64,000 nucleotides of DNA from Molossus alvarezi (GCA_037176705.1 CM073893.1:18538074-18602073), one strand, 5' to 3'. Shown: positions 1-12,810, numbered from the stretch's first letter. Program-made: numbers and translations. The notes: generated by a model from the sequence alone, not told the origin.

Positions 1-1012
1 AAACTAAAAATCTTTTGCACAGCAAAAGATACAATCATTAAAATGGAAAGGCAACCCATTGTATGGGAGAGCATCATTGCCAGTGATATATCAGATAGGG
101 GGTTAATTTCCAATATATAGAGAGTGCTCATACAACTCCACAAAAGGAAGACAAAGAACCCAATTAAAAAATAGGCAGAGGAACTAAATAGACACCTCTC
201 CAAACAGGAAATACAAATGGCTAAGAGACATATGAAGAAATGCCCATCATCACTAATCATCAGAGAGATGCAAATTAAAACAACAATGAGGTATCACCTT
301 GCCATCAACAAACCATCAAACAACAAGAGCTGGTGAGGGTGTGGAGAAAAGGGGACTCTAGTACACTGCTGGTGGGAATGCAGACTGGTGCAGCCACTAT
401 GGAAAACAATACGGTGTTACCTCAAAAAATTAAAAATTGAACTGCCATTTGACCCAGTGATCCCACTTCTAGGAATATTCCCTAAGAAGCTTGAAACACC
501 AATCAGAAAGAATATATGTACCCCCATGTTTGTAGCAGCACTATTTACAATAGCTAAGATCTGGAAACAGCCCAAATGTCCATCAGTAGCCAAATGGATA
601 AAAAAGCTTTGGTACATATACGCAATGGAATACTATGCAGCTGTAAGATAGAAAGATCTCTTATCCTTTGAGATGGCATTGAGGGACCTGGAAGGTATTA
701 TCCTAAGCGAAACAAGCCAAACAGAGAAAGACAAATATCACATGATCTCACTTATTTGTGAAATATAATGAACATGACAGTCTGAGGAACGGGGTAGTCC
801 CAGAGACATGTAAGTGGGGTACAGACTGATAATCCCCAGAAGAGGGGGTGGTGGGGGAGAGATAAACCACAGAACTTACATGCATATATGCATGAACAAT
901 GTATATGGACAGCAAAGCTGGGGACAGGGTGGGGAGGGAGAGGGAGGAGGGAATCAGTGGGGGCAAAAGGAGAAACATCTGTAACAAAAATAAATTAATT
1001 AGTTATAAAACA
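1..1012 (+). mobile_element. L1 3' end (ORF2 C-terminus plus 3' UTR)
   Basis: The plus-strand conceptual translation reads the C-terminal part of L1 ORF2, including [27 protein letters not shown] and EYYAAV, with in-frame stops. It is followed by a G-rich 3' UTR (about 780-960) and an A-rich tail to about 1050. The 5' part is cut by the window edge. Not coding. Confidence 0.92.
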
Positions 1013-1111
1013 AAATAAAAAAATAATTCACAAACTAAAAAAAAAAAAAAGAATATTTCTTGGGGAAAAAAAAAAAGGAATTGAATTACAGCTAAAAGAA
1101 CACTTATTTCA

Positions 1112-1290
1112 GTCCTGGCTGGGTGGGTGGCTCAGTTGGTTGGAGCATCATCCTGTACACCAAAAGGCCATGGGTTTTATTCCCAGTCAAGGCACATGCC
1201 TAGGTTTCAGGTTCGATCCCTGGTTGGGGCACGAATGGGAGGCAACAGATCTCTCTCTCTCTCTCTAAAATCAATTTGAAAAAAGAAAAA
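1112..1290 (+). mobile_element. VES SINE, older subfamily
   Basis: tRNA-like head (ctcagttggttggagcatca, B-box-like ggttcgatcc), a (CT)n stretch and an A-rich tail. Belongs to the subfamily containing caccaaaaggccatggg. Confidence 0.9.
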
Positions 1291-1354
1291 GAAAACTAAT
1301 TTCAACTAATCCTTGCTACATTTAAATAAAAATAAATGCAAATGAGTTTCATAC

Positions 1355-1524
1355 CTAAACGTCAAGGCATTCTGTTCCGCATGGACAATGTATCTGAATT
1401 TCCTTATTTCTCTGTCTTTCTGTTTGTCATCCATGTTTGGGAAGTCAGCATACTCAGATCCAACAGGAAAAGCATTATAACCACATCCTATGAAGTACAT
1501 CATGCCTGTCCCATCACAATTTTG
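1355..1524 (-). CDS. CDADC1: CDADC1 coding exon 7, catalytic HAE motif
   Basis: 170 bp. Acceptor TTTTGTAG at 1525, donor GTATGA at 1354, ending phase 2. Encodes residues 352-408: QNCDGTGMMYF, IGCGYNAFPVGSEYADFP, NMDDKQKDREIRKFRYIV and HAEQNALTFR. H399 and E401 are the zinc ligand and catalytic acid of the second deaminase domain, in the H-A-E context shared with dCMP deaminases. The partner P-C-x-x-C zinc motif is expected in the next exon, outside the window. Just past the donor, between 1112 and 1290, lies a VES SINE. Confidence 0.95.
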
Positions 1525-2329
1525 CTACAAAAGGGAGCAAAACAACAAAACTTAATTTTCAACATTCTGAAAAGGCAGCTTAGTATCATGATAACTTTGT
1601 ATAATTAATTGAATTTTTTATGAAAAACAGCCATCAAAAAAAAAAAATACATTATTAGATCCTCCAACTGCAGTGTGGTCTTGTCAAAGGTAAATTTCAA
1701 GAAGGCTGATCATCTATCTAACATATAATGTCAAAGCAGAATTGGTTTTAGCAGTTAATTAAATACTAGCTTGTCTAATTCACAGATTGTTTCACTTGAT
1801 TCAGACATCTCTCTTGGAACAGGTAATAAGATACTGTGTGACAAAAATCATCCTTTCTTCTTTATTACCCCTTACCGTACTTCTATTACTATGTTTCATA
1901 CATAGGTACTCAATACATGATTGATAATTTCATATATGCTCTGCGCTATCCTACTGGTTAGCAAGCCATAAATTTAAAAAATATTTTTAACAATTTCTGT
2001 TGTTAGGCTAAAAATGTGCTAATGTGATACAGTTGGAAAATTAAAATTTTACTTTCCTATAATCTTCAATAATTATTGAACCCCTATTGTATGTGTATAT
2101 ACTATCATAGGGCTTCTTACTTCATTGGTTCTTCTTTATTTTTACTGGTCAATGGCATATTAGGTATTAATATGAATGCTTTATCAATTATTAGAGTGAT
2201 ATATTTTATAAATCACAAGTATTTATAGTAGTTTGAAATATGCTATAATAAACCTCACTAAATTTCAATATATTATAATTACTCATGTGAAAGTATCAAC
2301 AAATTCACTACTGTAGCAGCTTGATAAAT
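1525..2329. other. Intron 6, AT-rich, nothing recognised
   Basis: AT-rich intron sequence without a recognisable gene or repeat beyond short A or T runs. Confidence 0.5.
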
Positions 2330-2613
2330 TCGCTTATAGTGAGTGAACAAAAGCTTACAAATAAAATATTATTGCATTAATAATAAATTATTCTTGAGTT
2401 CTTACTAAATGTCTAACATCATGCTGAGTTTTATATGTTTTATTTCACTTAATCAATTTCCACAATCTAGAGAGTAGCACTATCATTATTTCCATTTTGT
2501 GGATAAGAAACTGAAGCCAAAAGAGACTAAACGTGTCCAGGGTCATACGTAAGTAACACAGATGAAATTCAAGCCCAGGTTGCTTGACTCCAAACCCATG
2601 TCTTTCCATTTTG
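2330..2613 (-). mobile_element. MIR SINE
   Basis: Read on the minus strand this matches MIR: ggagtcaagcaacctgggct, then a cagtttctt segment and a degenerate 3' end. Old and diverged. Confidence 0.75.
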
Positions 2614-2724
2614 CCATGCTGTGTACACTATAGATAATTTAATTGGAAACTTCAGTTCTCCACATAGTAGTCGAAAACAATCAGATGTTAAGCCAAAGGC
2701 TGCTGAGCATTCATATAAACACAA

Positions 2725-2835
2725 ATAAGAGCTCCAACCATAGGCCAGGCACTGTACTAGGTGCTGGGAATCCAGTTGTAAACAAGATGGGTAATCCCTG
2801 CCCTCTGCAGAGGAACCTATTCTAGTAGGTGTTAA
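2725..2835 (+). mobile_element. Ancient L2/MIR-class fragment
   Basis: Contains ccaggcactgtactaggtgc and a downstream ccctgccctctgcagag block typical of very old mammalian repeats. The exact family is uncertain. Similar relics occur near 14285-14390, 18880-18970, 37505-37600 and 55010-55080. Confidence 0.45.
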
Positions 2836-3242
2836 GAGTTGAGGTAGAGATAAGTAGTGTCAACAGATATTTTGAAGGTGGAATCCACATTACTTGGTGA
2901 TTGGTTGGAAGTGTGGAGTAACAGGGAATGGAATGGTGACCACTGATGAAGAAACAGTTTAGCAGGGAAAATACTAGTTGTAATGGCTAAGACAAACTTC
3001 AAGGACTTATGAAACACCCAGGCAGAGAGTCAAATGATTTGTTGAAAAGTCTACTGAAGCAAAATTCAGGCTCCGATACCTGGTTACTAAGTACTGTTTC
3101 TTAATTCTATGCTCTACTAATCCATCCCCATAATTCCAAGCCCTCATCACCTTTTTTATGAATGTCCTTATTTCCTGTCTAGCCCCACATCATTATTTTT
3201 ACAATACAAACCTAAAGCAATCATTTTCCCAGTTAAAAGATT

Positions 3243-3400
3243 CTTGGATAGCACTATCCAATACAGTTAGCCATAGCCACATGTGATTAGAACAAAATGA
3301 CAGGTGTGGTAAGTGTAAAATATACACAAGATTTTGAAGACAATACACCTCAAAATGCAGAACACTTTATTAATATTATATATGTCTTTTAAAAACAACA
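3243..3400 (+). mobile_element. hAT-like DNA transposon, left half
   Basis: Contains agcactatccaatacagtta and agccacatgtgat, typical of old nonautonomous hAT elements (MER33/MER5-like). Its continuation appears at 12009-12170, beyond the L1 insertion. Confidence 0.6.
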
Positions 3401-5958
3401 TTTTCAATTGATTTTACTGGGGTGACACTGATTAAAAAAATTATACAGGTTTTGGGTGCACAATTCTACAGCACATTATCCGTACACTGTATTGTGTGTT
3501 CACCACCCCAAGTCAACTCTCCATTCATCACCATTTATTCTCCCTATACTCTCCTCCACCTCCTCCCACGCTGCCCCTCAACAGGCAATCACCACAATGT
3601 TGTCCAAGTCCAAGAGTTCTCTTTTTTTGCAAATTCCCTCCACGATCCTGGCCCCCTCCCCCAACAGCTGTGAGCCTGCTCTCTATCTATGAGTCTATCT
3701 CTATTTTGTTTGTTAGTTCATTTTATTCATTGGATTCCACATATGAGTGAAATCATATGGTACTTGTATTTCTCTGACTAGCTTATTTCACTTAGCACAA
3801 TGCTCTCCATGTTCATTCATGCTGTTGCAAAGGGTACGATTTCCTTGTTTTTAATTTTTGCCAAGTAGTGTTCTATTCTGTAAATGTATCTCAGATTTTT
3901 TATCCACTTATCTACTGATGGACACTTGGGCTGCTTCCAACTCTTGGCTATTGTAAATAATGCAGCAATAAACATAAGGGTGCATGTATTCTTCTGAATA
4001 GGTGTTTCTATTTTCTTCAGATATATTTCCAGAATTGGGAACGCTGGGTCATGAGGCAGTTCCATTTTTAATTTTTTGAGGAAACTCTATATTGTTTTCC
4101 ACAGTGGCTGTACCAGTCTGCATTCCCACCTTTTCTCCACATTCTCACCAACATTTGTTGTTTGTTGGTTTATTGATGTTAGTCATTCTGACAGGTGTGA
4201 GATGACATCTTATTGTGGTTTTAATTTGCATTTCTCTGAGGATTAGTGACATTGAGCATCTTTTCACATGTCTATTGGCCATCTGTAGGTCCTTTTTGAA
4301 GAAGTTTCTATTCAGGTCCTTTGCCCATTTTTAATTGGATTTTTTTTTTTTTTTTTTTTTAGTGTTGAGATTTATAAGTTCTTTATAAATTTTGGATATT
4401 AACCCCTTATCAGATGTATCATTGGTAAATATGTTCTCTCATTCAGTTATCTTTTCATTTTTTTTATTGTACATAAACTTTTTAGTTTGATGTAGTTGCA
4501 TTTATTTATTTTCTCTTTTGAGTCCCTTGCCTGAAGAGATATATCAGAAAAAATTTTGCTATGAGAAATGTAAAAGATTTTACTGCCTATGTTTTCTCCT
4601 AGGATTTCTATGATTTAAAGTCTAACATTTAAGTTTTCCATCCATTTTGAGTTTATTCTTATGTATGGTGTAAGAAGGTGATCTAGTTTCATTTTTTTGC
4701 ATGTGTGTGTTCAATATTCCCACCATTTATTGAATAGACCATCTTTACTCCATTGTATGTTCTTGCCTCTTTTGTAAAATACTAATTGACTATAAAGACA
4801 TGGATTTATTTCTGGGCTCTCTATACTGTTGCATTGATCTATATGTCTGTTTTTATGCCAGTACCATGATGTTTTGATTATTATGGACTTTTAGTATAGT
4901 TTGATATTAGGTAGCATGATTCCTTCAACTTTGTTCTTCTTCTTCAAGATTGCTGTGGCTATTTGGGGGTCTTTTGTGGTGCCATATAAATGTTTGGAAA
5001 ATTTGCTCTAGTTCTGTGCAATACACCATTGGTACCTTGATAGGAATTGCACTGAATATACAGATTGCTTTATATAGTATGAACATTTTAATGATATTAA
5101 TTCTTCCTATTCAAAAACACGATATATGCTTTCACTTATTTGTATCTTTTTCCATTTCTTTCTTCAGTGTCTTATAATTTTCTGAGTACAGGTCTTTAAC
5201 ATTATTGGCTAAATTTATCCCTAGTTATTTTATTCTTTTTGAAGCAATCGTGAATAGGATTGTTTTCTTAGTTTCCCTTTCTGATAGTTAATTATTGGTG
5301 TATAAAAATGAAACTAATTTCTGGATATTTTTTTTATTTGCTGCTACTTTACTGAATTCATCTATGAGTTCTAGTACTTGGTAGAATCTTTAGGGTTCTC
5401 TATATACAGAATAATGTCATCTGCAAATAATGACAATTTTACTTCTTTCTTTCCAATTTAGATGCGTTTTATTTCTTCTTCTTGTCTGATTGCTGTGGCT
5501 AGAACTTCCAGTACTATGTTGAATAAGAGTGGTGAAAACAGACATCCCTGTCTTCTTCCTGACCTTAAGTGAAAAGCTTGTAGTTTTAGCCCATTGAGTA
5601 TTGATGTTGGCTGTAGGTTTGTCATACATGGCCTTTATTATGTTGAAGTATGTTCCCTCTATTCCCACTTTGCTAAGAGTTTTTATCATAAATGGGTGAA
5701 TTTTATTAAATGTTTTTTCTACATTCTGATAGTTTTTATCCTTCGATATGTTTATGTGGCTTATTACGTTTATTGATTTGTGAATATTGTGCCAACCCTG
5801 CATCCCTGGAATGAATCCCACTTGTTTATGGTGTATGATCTTTTTAATGTATTGCTGGATCTGGTTCGCTAATATTTTGTTGAGGATTTCAACATCTATG
5901 TTCATCAGAGATACTGGCCTATAATTTTCTTTCTTCATACTGTCTTTATCTGGTTTTA

Positions 5959-8128
5959 TTTATTTATTTTCTTTTTTTTTTTTTTTAAATCTTTATTGTT
6001 GAATGTAGAATGCATTACAGAGGTTCCTCTTTTTCCCCCATTGACCCCCTCCTCCCCCCTCGTACCCTCCTCCTGCCTTTTCCCATACTATTGTCTGTGT
6101 CCATTGGTTATGCATATTAAGGTCTTTGGTTTATTTCTTCCCACCCCCCCAACCCCTTTCCCTTTGAGGTTTGTCCGTCTAGCAATGAATTTGTACTTCT
6201 TAATCCCTTCAGCTTTTTCACCCATTCCCCCAAACCCCCTCCCATCTGGCAACCAACAAAATGTACTCTGTATCTCCGAGAATGTTTCTGTTCTGCCTGT
6301 TCATTTTGTTTGTAGATTCCACTGTCGATAGATATGTATTCATTGCCATTTTGTTTGTTCATATATTTTATCTTTTTCTTCAAAAAGACCCTTCATCATT
6401 TCACATAATAACGGTTTGGTGGTGATGAACTCCTTTAACTTTTTCTTGTCTGGGAAACTCTTTATATGGCCATCGATTCTAAATGACAGGTTTGCAGGAT
6501 AGAATAATCTTGGTTGTAGGTTCTTGGTTTTCATCACTCTGAATATTTCTTGCCACTCCCTTCTGGTCTGCAAAGTTTCTTTTGAGAAATCACCTCACAG
6601 CCTTATGGGAACTCCCTTGTAGGTAACTAGCTGCCTTTCTCTTGTTGCTTTTAAGATTCTCTCTTTGTCTTGAAACTTTTGCATTTTGATGATGATGTGT
6701 CTTGGTGTGGGCCTATTGGGGTTGATCTTATTTGGGACTCTCTGTGCTTCCTGGACTTGTATGTCTGTTTCCTTCACCAAGTTAGGAAAGTTTTCTGCCA
6801 TTATTGTTTCAAACAGGTTTTCAATTTCTTGTTCTCGCTCTTCTCCCTCTGGCACCCCCAAGATGCGAATATTGGCACGTTTGAAGTTGTCCCAGAGGCT
6901 CCTTACACTATCCTCATGTTTTTGGATTCTATTTTCTTTTTGCTGTTCTGATTGGGCCTTTTCTGCTTCCTTATATTCCAAATCGATGGTTTGCTTCTTG
7001 GATTTACATAGTCTACTATTGAATCTGTGTAAATTATTCTTTATTTCAGTTAATGCCTCCTTCAATTCTGACTGTGCATCCATCATTTCTGACTGGCCCT
7101 TTTTTATGCTCATGAGGTCCTCACTAAGTTCACTGAGGTTCTCACTGAGTTCATTGAGCATCCTTAGAAGCAGTATTTTGAACTCAGCATCTGTTAGGTT
7201 GCTTATCTCCATTTTGCTTAGTTCTTTTCTTGGGGTTTTGTTCTGTTCTTTCATTTGGGACCTGTTTCTTTGTCTCCTCATTTTGGCTGCCTCCCTGTGT
7301 TTTTTTTTCTGTGTATTACTTAACGAGAGGTATGGGGCTATCTGAGACCAGATGCTGCTCGTTTGAAAGAATTTAGGAAAAACCTGCAGCAGGATCCAAG
7401 ACAGGCCAATCCTATGGTTATGCAAGTGGCAACAGCTTCGGTGGACCTGAAAGTTGGGTGGGGCAGGCCCTCAGGGTGGTACTACCAGTGTGAGCCAGGT
7501 TGCTGGAGTCCCAGATATGGCGGCTGTCTGCCACCGCAGGGAAGGGCTCACCAAAGGAACAAAGGCCTCTGATAGCACATCTGTCCCAGGGAAAGTCCCC
7601 TCTCCAGCCCTCGCTCCAGTGCAAAACAGCTTAGTTCTTCCCTGTATGTCTCTGGTGCCCCTCGAGCTGCCTCCCCTCCGAGCTTAGAGGGAGAGAGTCC
7701 GATAAGTCCGTGCGCCGGCCCTTTAGGGAGCTGCCTGGGGCTCCAGCCGCTTCAGCCTCCCTGAGCCTCAGTTCCCGCTGGTTTTTCCAGCCAGAAGTTA
7801 TGGGACTTCTCTTCCTGGCACTGGAACCCTGAACGGGGCACCAGGTGTGGGACAGGGACCCCTCAGTCCTCAGGGAGGACCTTTCCAGCCGAGGTGTCCT
7901 CCTGATTTTTATCCGCCACACGTGGGTGTGGGACCAGCCCATCTGCCTCCACCCTCCTACCAGTCTGGATGTGGCTGCTGATTTAATTCCATAGTTGTAG
8001 GACTTCCATTCAGCTTGATTTCAGGCGGTTTTGAATGATGGTTGTTCTGTAGTTTAGTTGTAACTTTGATGTGCTTGTGGGAGGAGGCGATACCGCATTT
8101 ACCTACGCCGCCATCTTGACCGGAAGTC
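5959..8128 (-). mobile_element. Half-L1 (HAL1-like) copy B: 5' UTR, ORF1, 3' UTR, no ORF2
   Basis: The insertion is bounded by the direct repeat ctttatctggtttta at 5944-5958 and 8129-8143 inside an L1 ORF2. On the minus strand it begins near tccggtcaagatggcggcg, has an approximately 850-bp GC-rich 5' UTR, an ORF1 frame (7281 to 6340), an approximately 300-bp 3' UTR and an A-tail. No ORF2 sequence lies between ORF1 and the 3' UTR. HAL1 elements are known mammalian ORF1-only L1 derivatives, mobilised in trans; the assignment rests on this structure. Confidence 0.88.
6340..7281 (-). pseudogene. ORF1p gene of half-L1 copy B, one premature stop
   Basis: About 313 codons, starting MRRQRNRSQMKEQNKTPR. 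Residues about 30-140 form a coiled coil with leucine heptads (LLLRMLNELSENLSELSEDL). An RRM-like segment contains IRILGVPEGEEREQEIENLF, and the C-terminal domain includes PRHIIIKMQKFQDKERIL and LQPRLFYPANLSFRIDGH. A single in-frame TGA at 6595-6597 (codon 229) interrupts the frame, which is otherwise open to the natural stop at 6340-6342. L1 ORF1p is an RNA-binding chaperone. The upstream open frame to 7425 is 5' UTR read-through, not an N-terminal extension. A 219-aa Ser-rich frame on the other strand is a shadow. Confidence 0.85.
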
Positions 8129-11100
8129 CTTTATCTGGTTTTAGAATTAGGATAATGCTGGCCTCGTAAGATGAGCTTGGGAGTGAATCTTCCCTCCTAA
8201 GTTTTCTGAAATGGTTTGAGGATAGGCGCTAGTTCTTTGAATGCTTGGTTAAATTCACCTGTTAAGGCATCTGGTCCAGGATTTTTGTTTGGGAGTTTTT
8301 TGATTACCTCTTCAATTTCATTAGTTCTAGTCTGCATTCCAATTCTCTGATTCTTCCTGATTCAGTTTTGGATGATTGTATGGTTCTTGTTCGTAATATT
8401 TTCTTATAATGCCTTGTATTATTTTGTTGTCAGTTGCTACTTTTCCTTTTTCATTTCTGATTTTATTTATTTGGGTCCTCTCCTTTTTTTAATTATTTTT
8501 TTTAATTTTTATGAGTCTTGTTAAAGGTTTGTCAGTCTTGTTTTTTTCCCCCAAAGATCCAGCTCCTGTTTTCATTGATCTTTTGTATTGATATTTTAGA
8601 CTCTATTTTTTTTTTTTTTAATTTCTGGTCCGATCATTATTATTTTCTCCCTTTTTCTCACTTTGGGCTTTGTCATTCTTTTTCTAGTATGTTTAAGTGT
8701 AATGTTTGATGGCTTATTTGAAACGTCTTTGTTTCCTGAGGTAAACCTATAATGCTATGAACTTCCCTCATAGGACTCCTTTCTCTGTGTCCCATAGATT
8801 TTTGATTGTTGTGTTCTCATTCTCATTTGTTTCAAGATATGTTTTCATTTCTTCCCTCTTTATTAACCCATTCATTGTTTATTAACATGTTATTTAGCCT
8901 CTATGTCTTTGTGTGTTTTTCAGTTTATTTCTTGTGATTGTTTTCTAGTTTCATACCATTATGGTCAGAGAAGATGCTTGATATAATCTCAATCTTCTTA
9001 AGTTTATTGAGATATGTTTTGTGTCCTAACATGTAGTCTAGACTAGAAAATATTCCATGTGCACTCAAAAAGAATGCATATTCTGCTGCTTTGGGGTGAA
9101 GTGCTCTAAAGATATCAATTATCTAGTGTGTTATTTGATGCCACAATTTACTTGTTGATTTTCTATCTGGTAGATCTATCCATTGTTGTCAATGGGGTGT
9201 AAAATTTCCTACTATGACTGTATTACTGTCAATCTCTCCCTCTATTTCCATATTTGCATATTTAAGTGTTCCTATGTTGGGTGCATACATGTTTACAAGG
9301 GTTATATCCTCTTGTTGGACTACTCCTTTTATCATTATATAATGCCCTTCTTTGTCTCTTATGATAATCTTTGTTTTTAAGTTTATTTTGTCAACTATAA
9401 GTTTTGCTACTCTATTTTTTTTCCCTTTCAATTTGCATGAAACATCTTTTCCATCCCTATACTTTCATTCTGTGTGTATCCTTCATTCTTGGGTGGCTCT
9501 CTTGTAAACAGCATATATATGGGTGTTATTTTCTTCCATTCAGCTACCCTGTCTTTTGATTATAGCATTTAAGTCATTTACATTTAAAGTGATCATCGAT
9601 AGGTACACATTCGTTGCCATTTAGTTCTTTTAACTATGTCCCTCTGCTTTTCTTCTCTTTCTCTTCCTCCTCCTTCTCCTCAAGCAGACACTTTAACATT
9701 TTTTTGTAATACTAGTTTGATGATAACAAAGTCCTTTAACTTTTTGTTGTCTGGGAAGATCTTTATTTCTCCTTCAATTTAAAATGACAGCCTTGCTAGA
9801 TAGAGCAGTCTTAGATGTAGGTCCTTGTTTTTCGTCATTTTAAATATTTCATGCCAATCCCTTTGGGCCTAAAATGTTTCTGTTGAGAAATCAGCTGTCA
9901 TATGGGAGTTCCCTTGTAGGTAACTGTCTTTCTCTTTCAGCTTTTAAGATTCTCTTAGTCTTTAATCTTTACAATTTTAATTATAATGTGTCTTGGTGTG
10001 GGCCTCTTTTGGTCCTTCTTGTTTGGGACTCTCTGTGCTTCCTGGACTTCTGGGTCTTTTTCCTTCACCAGGTTGGGCAAGTTTTCTGTCATCATTTCTT
10101 CAAATAGGTTCTCGATTCTTTGCTCCCTGTCTTCTCTTTCTGGTACCCGTATGATATAGTTGTTGTTATACTTCATGTTTTCCCAAAGGTCCTTTAAACT
10201 ATCCTCATTTTTTAAATAATTTTATCTTTTTGCTGCTCTGAATGGGTTTTTTTCTACTTTGTCTTCCAAATCATAGATTCAATCCTCTGCTTCATCCAAC
10301 CTTCTGTTTATTCCTTCCAGTTGTTTCTCATTTCAGATATTGTATTCTTCACTTCTGATTTGTCCTTTTTTTATTGGTTCTATGTCCTTTTTCATGCTAT
10401 TGAGCATCTTTATAACCATTACTTTGAACTCTACATGTGATAAATTGCTTGCCTCCATTTCATTTAGCTCTTTTTCTGGATATTTCTCTTATTCTTTAAT
10501 TTTGGGCTGGCTTCTTTGTGTTTGTTTCTATGTATTAGATAGATCTGCTTTGACTCCCAGTCTTCATCGGATAGTCTTAAGTAGTAAGTGTCCTATGGGT
10601 TCTGGTGGTACAGTCTTCTAGATCATCTGAGATGGGTTCTCTGGGAATGTCTCTTGTGTGGGTTATGTGGGCCTTCCCAGTGTAAGTGAGTCTTGACTGT
10701 TATTGGCCTGTTGTGCATGGGATAAACTCTCAGGCTGGCTGACTATGAGGCTCAATCCCCGCCATGGCATGTGAGCTGCTATACAAGTGTTGACTACACA
10801 AAGCAGAATTTGCCTCAGCAGGGTTTTGTGCTTGCTGAGATCTCCCTTTGGATATATTGCTTGTGACACTTATTGGAACCTACTCTGTTGTTGTTTGAAG
10901 TTGGTCACTGGGTGTATTGGTTCTGGGCCTCTTGAGAGGAATTCTTGTGCAGGTCAATGTCAGACATGGTCTGTGACTTGTCCTGGGAAACCTATTTGGA
11001 GCTACTAGTGATCCACAGTTTGTGGCTGCCTGTGCTGGGCCTGAGTGCATAGTGGAAGGACAAAGCTATGTACCAAGGCTGGGTTTTACCAGCACCCAGT

Positions 11101-11865
11101 CTTGAGGCAGGTCAGCATAGTCCCAAGGCACACGGAGATCTGCCTCCACCTGCTTCTGCCCGCAGGCTGCCTATTGGACTAGTCTCAGAAAAAGCCTCTG
11201 GCTACTCATCAAAGTGTTAGCACCACAGGGTGGGGCAAGAGGAAGTCCAGAAGGTAGGGCTATTGCTTTCCCCCAGGTTGATGCTACATTGAGGGCAGTG
11301 CTTCATCCAAGAAAGATGGTGTCTGTGGTATGGGAGAATGACTCGGCACAAGAATCCTGGTGTCTGTCCCTTTAGCTCCCTCCCCAGAACCACAAACCGC
11401 AGACTCTCCTTACAGGACTATAGTCACTGTGAACAAAATTTTGTGCATTGGCCCTTTAAGAAGGTGGCTGTGTCTCTAGCCTTCTCTCCCTGGTGAACAG
11501 AAACCCCACTTTTCACAGCCAGATGTTATGTGGGCACCTTTTCTCAGCTCTGGTGCTCTGGGTTAGGGAGCCCATCTTGGAGTTTAGATTTCACATTTTT
11601 CAGGGGAACCCCCAGCATCTGAGATATCCCTCCTGAACCTTAGCAGCCACCCATAGGAGTGGGGTCAGCCCTTTATGTGTCTCCGGCCTTCCCACCAGTC
11701 TCAATGTGGCTTCTTCTATAAATCCTTCATTATAAGGCTTCTTTTCATCTTGTCTTTGGTTGGTGTTTCAGGATAATTCTGCTACAGTTTATTTGTAACT
11801 CTAGTTTGATCCTGGAAGGAGGTGAGTGTAGCTTCCACCTAATCCATTGTCATCACGGATCCACC

Positions 11866-12008
11866 CAAAGTTCTGGAGTCCAAGATCAATGTGTTGGCAT
11901 GGTTGGCTTCCAGTCAGACCTCTCTCCTTGGTTTGTAGATGGACATCTTCTCCCTGTGTTTTCACATGACCCTCCCTCTGGCAGCCACTGTGGCACCCTC
12001 TCAGCTTT
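11866..12008 (-). mobile_element. MaLR (MLT1-like) LTR fragment at the L1 5' junction
   Basis: Contains aagttctggagtccaagatc, tggtttgtagatggacatct and ctccctgtgttttcacatga, matching the 3' part of MLT1-type LTRs in reverse. It lies exactly between the L1 5' end and the resumed hAT-like element. Confidence 0.6.
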
Positions 12009-12170
12009 TCATACATATCTTATTAACAATATTTTATATGGATTACATGTTGAATGATATTTCTGGACATAGCAGATTAAAATATATTCTTAAAATTAAT
12101 TCATGTTTTTAAAATATAGCTCCTATAAAATTGAAGATGAAATATATGGTTTGCTTTTTATTTCCACTGG
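12009..12170 (+). mobile_element. hAT-like DNA transposon, right half
   Basis: Resumes the element at 3243-3400 with attttatatggattacatgt and taaaattaattcatg. Around the junction, tattaa-atattatatatg on the left resembles tattaacaatattttatat on the right, a decayed target duplication for the L1 insertion. Confidence 0.55.
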
Positions 12171-12171
12171 T

Positions 12172-12652
12172 TAGCACTGCACTAAAGAATAAAGTCCAAA
12201 CTCTCTATATGAAATACAAAGTTCTTCAGGGTCCAGACCAATTTTTTCTGCCACACAAGTAAACATAGTGCTCTGGACTGCAACATGCCAAAGCACTTGC
12301 ATTTTCCCATTCTCTCTCACACCCCCTGCCTCTGCATGGTATCCTCCTAGTCCCACCAACTTGCTCTGCCTGATTAATTTCTACTCATTCTTCAAGATGA
12401 AGAACATCTTACCTCCTCCAAGAATATTTTACTCATTTCTCCAAGCAGAGTTAAGGTTCCTCCTATGTGCTCTCATGGTATCATGTTATAATCACACTTA
12501 CATACAAGTTTCTTTTTCAATTCTCTGTCTAGACTCCAGTAGGCCATGAAGGGCAGAAAATGTGGTCTCTAACTCCCCACTGTACACTGCGGCACAGTGC
12601 CTACCCTGTAGAAAGTGTTTAATAAATGTTTTCTAAATGAATGAATCTATCC
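12172..12652 (+). mobile_element. L2 LINE 3' end
   Basis: Order of L2 landmarks: caaagttcttcagggtccag, tgccaaagcacttgcatttt, gtctagactccagtaggcca, then the diagnostic end tgtttaataaatgttttcta followed by aatgaatga. Old. Confidence 0.8.
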
Positions 12653-12810
12653 AGAAAATTGTTGAGGGAATAAAGAAATGCTTATAGAACATAAAATCAC
12701 CAATTCAAACTATTAATGCCAATGGGTCAATACAATATAATGTATTTAAGGTTGAACTATATTTAAAGGAAATCAAGGTTAAATGTTTAAAGAATTATTT
12801 TAATACTTAC

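Larger units (their letters stand above)
3401..11864 (-). mobile_element. Near-full-length L1, antisense, split by a half-L1
   Basis: Read on the minus strand from the right: 5' UTR (about 10540-11864), ORF1 (about 9720-10540), ORF2 with endonuclease-like (about 9190-9620) and reverse-transcriptase regions, then the ORF2 C-terminus and 3' end near 3401. A 2,170-bp half-L1 sits at 5959-8128 between 15-bp duplications. Without it the element is about 6.3 kb. Many stops and frameshifts make it inactive. Confidence 0.88.

Noticed and set aside
6686..7345. 219-aa Ser/Leu-rich plus-strand frame
   Set aside because: Exactly antisense to ORF1 of half-L1 copy B; the same shadow (211 aa) occurs opposite copy A at 16747-17382.
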